A model generated the notes under the pieces. The model made no database searches, was not told the origin of the DNA, and saw only the letters and a list, made by a program, of their open reading frames with translations. Of a stretch of DNA of 10,867 nucleotides, positions 1 through 6,491 are shown in pieces. This DNA is from UBA3263 sp964554665 (GTDB lineage Bacteria; Bacteroidota; Bacteroidia; Bacteroidales; Muribaculaceae), in contig CAZKPP010000072.1 of NCBI GenBank assembly GCA_964554665.1, positions 1 to 10,867 of the forward strand, given 5' to 3'. Position numbers and translations under genes: made by a program. How positions within the stretch are numbered: position 1 is the stretch's first letter; each line of letters opens with the position of its first letter.

Positions 1-337
1 GCTGACCAAATGGCAGCAGTATTGGAAAGAACAGGTTGCCAACTGGTATGGCATGTTCCTGCACGAAGCTCAGTATCTCGAACCGGTTATGCGCGACATA
101 GAGGCATTCCTCGACAAGTCGCAGGCTAACGTTACCGGCACTGTTGAGCTGCGTCTGCGTCCGCTGAGCTATACGCTGGTCGGCGTTGATTCGCCCTACG
201 ACCTGATGAAGACCGACTTCGGCGAATATGGCGAGGTTAACAAGGCCTGGAGCGCCGACGACGTAAAGGGCTTCACCAAGATTCTGGGCAACCAGATGAA
301 AATATATTATAACGTTCAGAAGCGTAATGAAGATTAA
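1..337 (+). CDS. argG: Argininosuccinate synthase, C-terminal part (5' end outside window)
   Basis: Argininosuccinate synthase joins citrulline and aspartate with ATP in the cytoplasm, the next-to-last step of arginine synthesis. The open frame enters at base 2 with no start codon and gives 111 residues, about the last quarter of a family that is usually near 400 residues. The visible part begins LTKWQQYWKEQ and continues through the C-terminal helix and oligomerisation region typical of ArgG (LEPVMRDIEAFL, then VTGTVELRLRP and a YDLMKTDFGEYGE stretch). The nucleotide-binding domain and its P-loop-like motif lie upstream of the window and cannot be checked. The last 11 bp overlap the start of argC in another frame, so the tail residues KRNED are fixed by that overlap. 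It is the first visible gene of a seven-gene arginine operon. Identification rests on remembered family sequence and strongly on context. Confidence 0.93.
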   Translation, partial: LTKWQQYWKEQVANWYGMFLHEAQYLEPVMRDIEAFLDKSQANVTGTVELRLRPLSYTLVGVDSPYDLMKTDFGEYGEVNKAWSADDVKGFTKILGNQMKIYYNVQKRNED

Positions 338-1289
338 GGCCGGAATAGTTGGCGGCGCCGGCTACACGGCCGGTGAACTGCTGCGGCTGTTGACTCTGCA
401 CCCGGAGGTTGAAGTGGCCATGGTTCACTCCACCTCCAACGCCGGCAATAGGGTGGGCGACGTGCATAGCGGCCTTGAAGATTGCGAGCTGACGTTTACC
501 GACAAGCTGAGTCTCGAAGGTCTTGACGTGCTCTTCCTCTGCTCCGCGCATGGCCAGAGCTCGGTTTTCCTGGGCGAAAACGAACTCCCCGCCGGACTTA
601 AGGTTATAGACCTTGCTCAGGATTTCCGCGACGAGAGCAACGGATTTGTTTACGGCTTGCCCGAACTGCAGACGCAGAGTATCTGCGGCGCGTCGCGCAT
701 CGCCAATCCGGGCTGTTTCGCTACCGCAATCCAGCTGTCGCTGCTGCCGTTGGCCGCTGCGGGCAAGTTGCCGGCCGATGTTCATATAACCGGTGTTACC
801 GGCTCGACCGGCGCCGGTGTCAAGCCGGGAGCAACCACCCATTTCAGCTGGCGGTCAGATAACCTTTCGGTTTATAAGGCGTTCGAGCACCAGCATCTTG
901 CCGAAATCCGCCGGTCGCTGGCGAAGCTGCAGCCTGAATTTAAGGGCGAGCTGAACTTCGTGCCGGTTCGCGGCAACTTTGCGCGCGGCATTTTTGTGAT
1001 GACATATCTGAAAACGCCTATCAGTCAAGATGAAGCATATAAGCTATTCGAGGATTACTATAAGGATGCGCCGTTTGTATCAGTGAGCCGCAAGCCCATT
1101 GATTTGAAGCAGGCTGTTAATACCAACCGGGCTCGACTGGCGCTTGAGAAGCATGGTGATAACCTTTTGATTACCTGCGCGATTGACAACTTACTCAAAG
1201 GCGCATCGGGTCAGGCCGTGCAGAATATGAATCTGATGTTCGGGCTTCCGGAAACCTTGGGCCTCGAACTGAAACCATCCGCTTTTTAA
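327..1289 (+). CDS. argC: N-acyl-gamma-glutamyl-phosphate reductase
   Basis: ArgC reduces N-acyl-glutamyl 5-phosphate to the semialdehyde with NADPH, the third step of arginine synthesis. The 320-residue product begins with a Rossmann dinucleotide site, GIVGGAGYTAGELLRLL (residues 6-22). The catalytic cysteine is Cys130 in NPGCFAT, and the dehydrogenase domain follows with GSTGAG (159-164) and a conserved His190 in EHQHLAEI. The C-terminus carries the family segment NLLKGASGQAVQNMN. Length is normal for the shorter ArgC class. The start at 327 lies 11 bp inside argG and puts the glycine-rich loop right at the N-terminus as expected; no Shine-Dalgarno is visible, so coupling to argG translation is likely. 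In Bacteroides relatives the acyl group may be succinyl rather than acetyl; this sequence alone does not decide that. Confidence 0.95.
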   Translation: MKIKAGIVGGAGYTAGELLRLLTLHPEVEVAMVHSTSNAGNRVGDVHSGLEDCELTFTDKLSLEGLDVLFLCSAHGQSSVFLGENELPAGLKVIDLAQDFRDESNGFVYGLPELQTQSICGASRIANPGCFATAIQLSLLPLAAAGKLPADVHITGVTGSTGAGVKPGATTHFSWRSDNLSVYKAFEHQHLAEIRRSLAKLQPEFKGELNFVPVRGNFARGIFVMTYLKTPISQDEAYKLFEDYYKDAPFVSVSRKPIDLKQAVNTNRARLALEKHGDNLLITCAIDNLLKGASGQAVQNMNLMFGLPETLGLELKPSAF

Positions 1290-1297
1290 GACTATAA

Positions 1298-2428
1298 ATG
1301 AAGACTTTCCCAGTTTATTCGCTATACGATATTGAGCCGGTTCGCGGTTCGGGCAGCCATGTTTACACTGCCGACGGCACCGAATACCTTGACCTTTATG
1401 GCGGTCATGCCGTAATTTCCATCGGCCATGCACATCCCACATACGTTAAGGCTATCAGCGAGCAAGTCGGCCGGCTCGGATTCTATTCCAACTCCGTTCA
1501 AAATTCGCTGCAGGAGAAGCTGGCCGAACGTATCGGCCGCGCCTGCGGGCTCGAAGATTACTCGGCATTTTTTGTAAACTCCGGAGCCGAGGCCAATGAA
1601 AACGCCTTTAAGTTAGCGTCGTTCCATACCGGCCGAAAAAAGATTCTGGCCATGGGGCGCGCTTTTCACGGCCGCACATCGGGAGCCGTTGCCGCTACCG
1701 ACAATCCCGCAATCCGCGCTCCCTTTAACCGCACGGAAAATGTTGATTTCGTGCCGCTCAACGATATTGATGCCGCCGTTAAGGCGCTGCAGACCAAAGA
1801 ATATGCTGCGGTAATCATCGAGGGCATTCAAGGTGTCAGCGGCATTCACGAGCCTTCGGCCGAATTTATGCTCGCAGTGCAGAAAGCAGCGCGCGAGAGC
1901 GATACAGTTATCATTGCCGACGAAATTCAGAGCGGCTACGGCCGCACGGGCCGCTTTTTTGCGTGGCAGCATGTCGACGGCTTTCAGCCCGATATTGTTA
2001 CCTGCGCCAAAGGGATTGCCAACGGCTTTCCGATGGGCGCAGTGTTGATTTCGCCCAAGTTCGAGCCGGTTAAGTCGATGTTGGGAACTACTTTTGGCGG
2101 CAACCACCTTGCATGCGCTGCCGCTCTGGCTGTTCTCGACGTCATGGAGCAGGAAAATCTTGTAGCGAATGCCGCCGAGGTCGGTTCTTATCTGCTTTCG
2201 GAACTGCACAAAATTCCGGGACTCAAAGAGGTTCGTGGCCGCGGTTTGATGATCGGCATAGAGATTGATGGCGATGCCTCGGAAATGCGCCGCCGACTGC
2301 TGTTTGACAAGCATATTTTCACCGGCGGGGCCGGCAAAACCGTTATCCGTCTGCTTCCGGCATTGGGCCTAACTAAGTCGCAGGCCGATGAGTTCCTGAC
2401 CAAATTTAAAGAAATTATTGAAGCATGA
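1298..2428 (+). CDS. argD: N-acylornithine aminotransferase (class III, PLP)
   Basis: ArgD converts N-acyl-glutamate semialdehyde to N-acylornithine using glutamate as amino donor. The 376 residues match a class III aminotransferase: the substrate and PLP phosphate region VNSGAEANENAFKLA (93-107), HGRT (124-127), the Asp that contacts the pyridine nitrogen in ADEIQSGYGRTG (Asp208), the Schiff-base lysine in CAKGIANGFPMG (Lys238), and GTTFGGN (263-269) that reaches into the partner subunit's PLP site. It starts 8 bp after argC; the spacer is AT-rich without a Shine-Dalgarno, as usual in Bacteroidota. Its stop overlaps the next start as ATGA. A related class III enzyme such as ornithine or GABA aminotransferase is conceivable from motifs alone, but the position between argC and argF' settles the role. 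Confidence 0.94.
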   Translation: MKTFPVYSLYDIEPVRGSGSHVYTADGTEYLDLYGGHAVISIGHAHPTYVKAISEQVGRLGFYSNSVQNSLQEKLAERIGRACGLEDYSAFFVNSGAEANENAFKLASFHTGRKKILAMGRAFHGRTSGAVAATDNPAIRAPFNRTENVDFVPLNDIDAAVKALQTKEYAAVIIEGIQGVSGIHEPSAEFMLAVQKAARESDTVIIADEIQSGYGRTGRFFAWQHVDGFQPDIVTCAKGIANGFPMGAVLISPKFEPVKSMLGTTFGGNHLACAAALAVLDVMEQENLVANAAEVGSYLLSELHKIPGLKEVRGRGLMIGIEIDGDASEMRRRLLFDKHIFTGGAGKTVIRLLPALGLTKSQADEFLTKFKEIIEA

Positions 2429-3378
2429 AGAAGTTTACGACTGTTGAAGACATAGGCCCGCTGGACCGGGCTGTTGCCGAGGCTTTGGAGATTAAGCGCA
2501 ACCGGTTCGGCTATACGGAACTGGGCCGCAACAAAACCTTGCTGATGCTATTCTTCAATTCATCGCTGCGCACACGCCTGAGCACCCAAAAGGCTGCCAT
2601 GAATCTCGGCATGAACGTTATGGTTCTCGACGTAAACCAGGGCGCCTGGAAGCTCGAAACCGAGCGCGGAGTGGTTATGGATGGCGACAAGGCCGAGCAT
2701 CTTTTAGAGGCTATTCCGGTTATGGGCTCTTATTGCGACATAATCGGTGTGCGCTCGTTTGCCGGGCTTAAGGACCGCGATGAAGATTACAGCGAGCGGA
2801 TCATTCAGCAGTTTATCGACCTGTCGGGTCGCCCCGTGTTTTCAATGGAGGCAGCTACGCGCCACCCGTTGCAGAGTTTTGCCGATTTGATTACCATTGA
2901 GGAACATAAGCGCACGGCGCGCCCCAAGGTGGTTATGACCTGGGCTCCGCATCCGAAGGCGCTGCCGCAGGCCGTGCCGAATTCATTTGCCGAGTGGATG
3001 AACGCCACCGACTTCGACTTCGTTATTGCCAACCCCGAGGGGTATGACCTCGCGCCCGAATTTGTTGGCCGCGCCATTGTTGAACACGACCAGCGCCGCG
3101 CCCTTGAAGGGGCTGACTTCGTTTATGCCAAGAACTGGAGCGCCTACGAGGCCCCGAACTATGGCAAGGTGATAAACATGGATAAGGACTGGACGGTAGA
3201 TGCCGCCAAAATGGCCCTGACCAACGATGCGGCGTTTATGCACTGCCTGCCTGTGCGCCGCAACATGATAGTTACCGACGAAGTTATCGAGTCGCCCCGG
3301 TCGTTGGTGATTCCCGAGGCTGCCAATCGCGAGATTTCCGCTCAGACCGTGCTTAAACGTCTGCTCGAAAGCTTATGA
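2425..3378 (+). CDS. argF': N-succinyl/N-acetyl-ornithine transcarbamylase
   Basis: This enzyme carbamoylates acylated ornithine to acyl-citrulline, in place of the usual ornithine carbamoyltransferase. The 317-residue sequence closely resembles the Bacteroides fragilis N-succinylornithine transcarbamylase as I remember it. Carbamoyl-phosphate contacts are seen in NSSLRTR (45-51) and RHPLQ (146-150); the second-substrate motif is HCLPVRR (273-279), not the HCLP form of ornithine enzymes with an SMG loop. Trp75 in GAWKLE and Lys236 in YAKNW match acyl-chain contacts of this branch. The specificity position, Pro in the B. fragilis enzyme and Glu in the Xanthomonas acetylornithine enzyme, is Ala90 here (MDGDKAEH), so which acyl group is used is open. 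It overlaps argD and argB by 4 bp each, which fixes both ends. The name argF' follows the B. fragilis literature. Confidence 0.93.
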   Translation: MKKFTTVEDIGPLDRAVAEALEIKRNRFGYTELGRNKTLLMLFFNSSLRTRLSTQKAAMNLGMNVMVLDVNQGAWKLETERGVVMDGDKAEHLLEAIPVMGSYCDIIGVRSFAGLKDRDEDYSERIIQQFIDLSGRPVFSMEAATRHPLQSFADLITIEEHKRTARPKVVMTWAPHPKALPQAVPNSFAEWMNATDFDFVIANPEGYDLAPEFVGRAIVEHDQRRALEGADFVYAKNWSAYEAPNYGKVINMDKDWTVDAAKMALTNDAAFMHCLPVRRNMIVTDEVIESPRSLVIPEAANREISAQTVLKRLLESL

Positions 3379-4139
3379 TAAGTGTTGTTAAGATAGGCGG
3401 AAACGTTATTGACAATCCTCAGGCTCTGGGGCGTTTCCTCGATGACTTTGCCGCCATGCCGGGCAAGAAAATTCTGGTTCATGGCGGCGGCAAGGAGGCT
3501 ACGCGGCTCAGTGCGGCCCTGGGCATAGAAACCACCATGATTAACGGACGCCGTGTTACCGACGCCGCTACCCTTGAGGTTGTTACGATGGTTTATGCCG
3601 GGCTGGTTAACAAGCGGCTGGTGGCCGGTTTGCAAGCACGCGGCGTCAATGCCCTCGGGCTGTGTGGCGCCGACGGTGCGGCAGTGGTTTCACATCGCCG
3701 GCCGGCCGAACCGGTTGACTACGGTTTTGTGGGCGACATTGATTCGGTGAATACCGAGCTTATTTCGGCGCTGATAGCTGCCGGAATTGTTCCCGTTTTT
3801 TGCGCTATAACTTCCACCCGGCAGGGGCAGTTGCTCAACTCCAATGCCGACTCGGTGGCCGGAGCTGTTGCTTTGGCTGCGGCTTCGATTGAGCCGGTCG
3901 AGCTGCATTATTGCTTTGATAAACCGGGCGTGATGCTCGATATTGACAATCCTGATTCGGTGATTGCCGAAATCGATGAAGCAAAATTTGCTCAGCTCAT
4001 GGCCGAGGGTGTTGTTCATAGCGGCATGTTGCCTAAGATTGAAAATGCACTTAACGCATGCCGCCGGGGCGTATCGGCGGTTTATATCGAAGCCGGGGTG
4101 GGCGAGAGCTATGCCCCGCGCACAGTTGTTAAACTATGA
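3375..4139 (+). CDS. argB: N-acylglutamate kinase
   Basis: ArgB phosphorylates N-acylglutamate, the second step and often the controlled step of arginine synthesis. The 254 residues show the amino-acid kinase fold signatures: VKIGGNVI (5-12) with Lys6, VHGGGKEAT (35-43) for the phosphates, GRRVTD (58-63), the substrate segment LLNSNADSVAGA (153-164), and GMLPKIENA with Lys221 near the C-terminus. The chain begins directly with the first beta strand, about the length of the E. coli enzyme. It therefore lacks the extra N-terminal helix that links dimers into a ring in arginine-inhibited kinases; an arginine-insensitive form is inferred. It sits between argF' and argE with ATGA overlaps on both sides. 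Acetyl versus succinyl preference cannot be read from the sequence. Confidence 0.94.
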   Translation: MISVVKIGGNVIDNPQALGRFLDDFAAMPGKKILVHGGGKEATRLSAALGIETTMINGRRVTDAATLEVVTMVYAGLVNKRLVAGLQARGVNALGLCGADGAAVVSHRRPAEPVDYGFVGDIDSVNTELISALIAAGIVPVFCAITSTRQGQLLNSNADSVAGAVALAAASIEPVELHYCFDKPGVMLDIDNPDSVIAEIDEAKFAQLMAEGVVHSGMLPKIENALNACRRGVSAVYIEAGVGESYAPRTVVKL

Positions 4140-5215
4140 CGAATAGCGCAGTTGATATTCTTCGCCGGTTGATTTCCACGCCTTCGATTTCGCGCTCGGA
4201 GAATGCCACCGCCGATATTATTTTTGACTGCCTGACCCAAAGCGGGTTTAAGCCCGAACGGCTCCATAACAATGTGTGGGCATATCTTGGTGAGTATAAT
4301 CCGGAGTTGCCTACGCTGCTTTTGAATTCGCATCACGACACGGTGCGCCCCTCGCCGGCCTATAAACGTGACCCGTTTGTGCCGACTATTGAGGGAGACC
4401 GCCTTTATGGCCTCGGCAGCAACGATGCCGGTGCGTCGCTCGTTGGGCTGCTCACTGCTTTTTCTTCGCTGAAGCCATTCAAGGAGTTCAACGTTCTGTT
4501 TCTGGCCACCGCCGAAGAGGAAGTGACAGGCGTTAACGGCATGCGCGCCATGGCCGACTATTGGACGCGCAACGGCAATATGCCTCGCTGGGCGATTATC
4601 GGCGAGCCTACGGGCATGGATGCCGCCATTGCCGAGCGGGGACTGTTGGTTTTCGATTGCGTTGCAACTGCTGCGGGCGGTCATGCCGCACGTCCGGGCG
4701 GGGAAAATGCGCTGTATAAGGCGTTAGACGACATTCAGCGCCTGCGTCAGCTCCGCTTTCCCTCAGAATCGCCGCTGCTCGGGCCAATCAAACTGACGGT
4801 GACTCAAATCGAGGCGGGCACGCAACACAACGTGTTGCCGACCGAGTGTCGGTTTGTTATCGACGTTAGAACAACCGATGCGCTGACCAATCAGGAGACT
4901 GTAGACTTTATCCGCAGCTCCATTTCGTCGTCGGCTAACCCGCGGTCAACGCATATCCGCGCGTCGGTAATCAGCGAGGAGCATCCGCTTGTTAAGGCCG
5001 CGGTTGCTTCCGGTTCAAAGACTTTTGTTTCGCCCACCACCTCCGACCAGTCAGTGCTTCCGATGGTTGACACGCTGAAAATCGGCATTGGCCTGAGCGA
5101 GCGCTCACATACTCCCGACGAATTTGTGCTCATTTCCGAGATTGATTCGGGAATTAAACGTTATATACAGATAATCAATACTTTCGCTCATGAAATTATG
5201 GAACAAGGGCTTTGA
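4136..5215 (+). CDS. argE: M20-family acyl-citrulline/acyl-ornithine deacylase
   Basis: A zinc-dependent M20 amidohydrolase that should remove the acyl group late in the pathway. Because the neighbouring transcarbamylase acts on acyl-ornithine, its natural substrate is probably N-succinyl- or N-acetyl-citrulline rather than acetylornithine; this is inference from context. The 359 residues carry the M20 metal and catalytic pattern: HHD (His66, Asp68), bridging Asp97 in GSNDAGAS, the AEEE cluster (127-129) with the catalytic and metal Glu, Glu157 in GEPTG, the dimer-domain His183 in GGHAARP, and the final His325 in SERSHTPDEF. The small dimerisation domain lies at roughly 165-280. Length is normal for ArgE/DapE relatives. 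It overlaps argB by 4 bp and its last 26 bp are also the start of argH. DapE is the main alternative from motifs; the operon argues against it. Confidence 0.9.
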   Translation: MTNSAVDILRRLISTPSISRSENATADIIFDCLTQSGFKPERLHNNVWAYLGEYNPELPTLLLNSHHDTVRPSPAYKRDPFVPTIEGDRLYGLGSNDAGASLVGLLTAFSSLKPFKEFNVLFLATAEEEVTGVNGMRAMADYWTRNGNMPRWAIIGEPTGMDAAIAERGLLVFDCVATAAGGHAARPGGENALYKALDDIQRLRQLRFPSESPLLGPIKLTVTQIEAGTQHNVLPTECRFVIDVRTTDALTNQETVDFIRSSISSSANPRSTHIRASVISEEHPLVKAAVASGSKTFVSPTTSDQSVLPMVDTLKIGIGLSERSHTPDEFVLISEIDSGIKRYIQIINTFAHEIMEQGL

Positions 5216-6482
5216 GCCTGACCAACTTATCGAACAGTTTACCGTAGGCAACGACCGCAATCTGGACCTGCGCCTTGCAAAATATGACATTCAAGGCTCC
5301 ATGGCCCATATTAAGATGCTGAACTCCATAGGACTTCTGGAGAGCAACGAGCTCGAAGAACTGCTCAAGGAGCTGCAGAGCCTTTATGAACTTGCCGAAA
5401 AGGGAGATTTCGTTATTGAGGAAGGTATTGAAGACGTTCACTCGCAAGTGGAGCTTATGCTGACCCGCAAGCTCGGCGACATGGGCAAGAAAATCCACTC
5501 CGGACGTTCGCGCAACGACCAGGTGTTGGTTGACCTGAAATTACTGATGCGCGCCGAAATACGCGAAATCGCCGAGTCGGTTGAAAAGCTTTTCTACTCG
5601 CTGCAAACCCTTTCGGAACGCTTTAAAAACGTTTTGATGCCGGGCTATACGCACAATCAGATAGCCATGCCGTCGAGCTTCGGCCTCTGGTTCGGCGCGT
5701 ATGCTGAAACGTTGGTCGATGATGTTGAGATGCTGGTTGCGGCATATCGCATCGCCAATCAGAATCCGTTGGGCTCGGCCGCCGGCTACGGCTCGTCGTT
5801 CCCCCTCGACAGACAAATGACCACCGAGCTGCTGGAGTTCCGCACGTTGCACTATAACGTTGTTGCCGCGCAGATAAGCCGCGGCAAGACCGAGAAAGCC
5901 ATGGCCGCCGCCGTTGCCGCAGTGGCTACGACCTTGGGCAAGTTTGCCGGCGACGTTTGCCAGTTCATGTGTCAGAACTTCGGGTTCATAAAGTTCCCCG
6001 ACGAGTACACCACCGGTTCGTCGATTATGCCGCACAAGAAGAATCCCGACGTGTTTGAAATCATGCGCGCAAAGTGTAACCGCCTGATTTCGTTGCCCAA
6101 CGAGCTGGCGCTGATGACCGCCAACCTGCCCCTTGGCTATAACCGCGACTATCAGCTGATGAAAGACGTTATGTTCCCGGCAACTACCGAGTTGCTTAAC
6201 TGCCTGCATATCGCCGCCTTCATGCTCGAACATATTCAGGTCAACGAAAATATTCTCGATGACCCGAAATATGACTATCTGTTTACGGTTGAAGATGTTA
6301 ACCGCATGGTGCTGGAGGGCGTTCCTTTCCGCGAGGCTTACCGCAGGGTGGGCATGGCGGTTCAGCGCGGTGAGTATAAGCCCACGCGCAGCGTTAACCA
6401 CACCCATATAGGCTCAATCGGCAACCCCGCTAACGCGCAGATTGCCGATAAGATGAAAGAGGCCTTAAGCCAATTTAAATAA
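5190..6482 (+). CDS. argH: Argininosuccinate lyase
   Basis: ArgH splits argininosuccinate into arginine and fumarate, the final step. The 430-residue product has the fumarase/aspartase superfamily signature GSSIMPHKKNPDVFEIMR (276-293) on the flexible active-site loop with its conserved serine pair 277-278, the loop HSGRSRND (103-110), and the conserved histidine of PGYTH (His155). HSGRSRND instead of HTARSRND and the IAMPSSFGLWFGAYAE segment fit the Bacteroidota form as I recall it. The start at 5190 is chosen because the conserved N-terminus KLWNKGF followed by the TVGNDRNLD and GSMAHI segments would be cut by any later start; it costs a 26-bp overlap with argE. No Shine-Dalgarno is visible. 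The stop lies inside the end of the opposing DXS-like gene, so the frames overlap by 8 bp. Confidence 0.96.
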   Translation: MKLWNKGFEPDQLIEQFTVGNDRNLDLRLAKYDIQGSMAHIKMLNSIGLLESNELEELLKELQSLYELAEKGDFVIEEGIEDVHSQVELMLTRKLGDMGKKIHSGRSRNDQVLVDLKLLMRAEIREIAESVEKLFYSLQTLSERFKNVLMPGYTHNQIAMPSSFGLWFGAYAETLVDDVEMLVAAYRIANQNPLGSAAGYGSSFPLDRQMTTELLEFRTLHYNVVAAQISRGKTEKAMAAAVAAVATTLGKFAGDVCQFMCQNFGFIKFPDEYTTGSSIMPHKKNPDVFEIMRAKCNRLISLPNELALMTANLPLGYNRDYQLMKDVMFPATTELLNCLHIAAFMLEHIQVNENILDDPKYDYLFTVEDVNRMVLEGVPFREAYRRVGMAVQRGEYKPTRSVNHTHIGSIGNPANAQIADKMKEALSQFK

Positions 6483-6491
6483 GCGATTTAA
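6475..6491. repeat. Small AT-only inverted repeat at the argH/DXS-like convergent junction
   Basis: TTAAAT (6475-6480) and ATTTAA (6486-6491) are perfect inverted 6-mers around a 5-base loop, AAGCG. They cover the stop codons of both converging genes. The stem has no G-C pair and no run of T follows on either side, so it is a poor candidate for an intrinsic terminator. It is the only symmetric structure found at this junction and is listed because transcripts from both sides must end near here. It may be chance in a locally AT-rich spot. Confidence 0.25.

Noticed and set aside
1613..2314. Minus-strand open frame of 233 codons
   Set aside because: It is fully inside argD on the opposite strand and shows no motif.
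2425..3378. Ordinary ornithine carbamoyltransferase
   Set aside because: Trp75, the MDGD loop and the HCLPVRR motif belong to the acyl-ornithine branch, and the overall match to the B. fragilis enzyme is very close.
5541..6407. Minus-strand open frame of 288 codons
   Set aside because: It is the complement of argH, whose conserved signature proves the plus strand is coding. The product has no recognisable domain.
6475..6491. Bidirectional intrinsic terminator
   Set aside because: The stem is six A-T pairs with no G-C pair and no T run follows on either strand, so it would be too weak.
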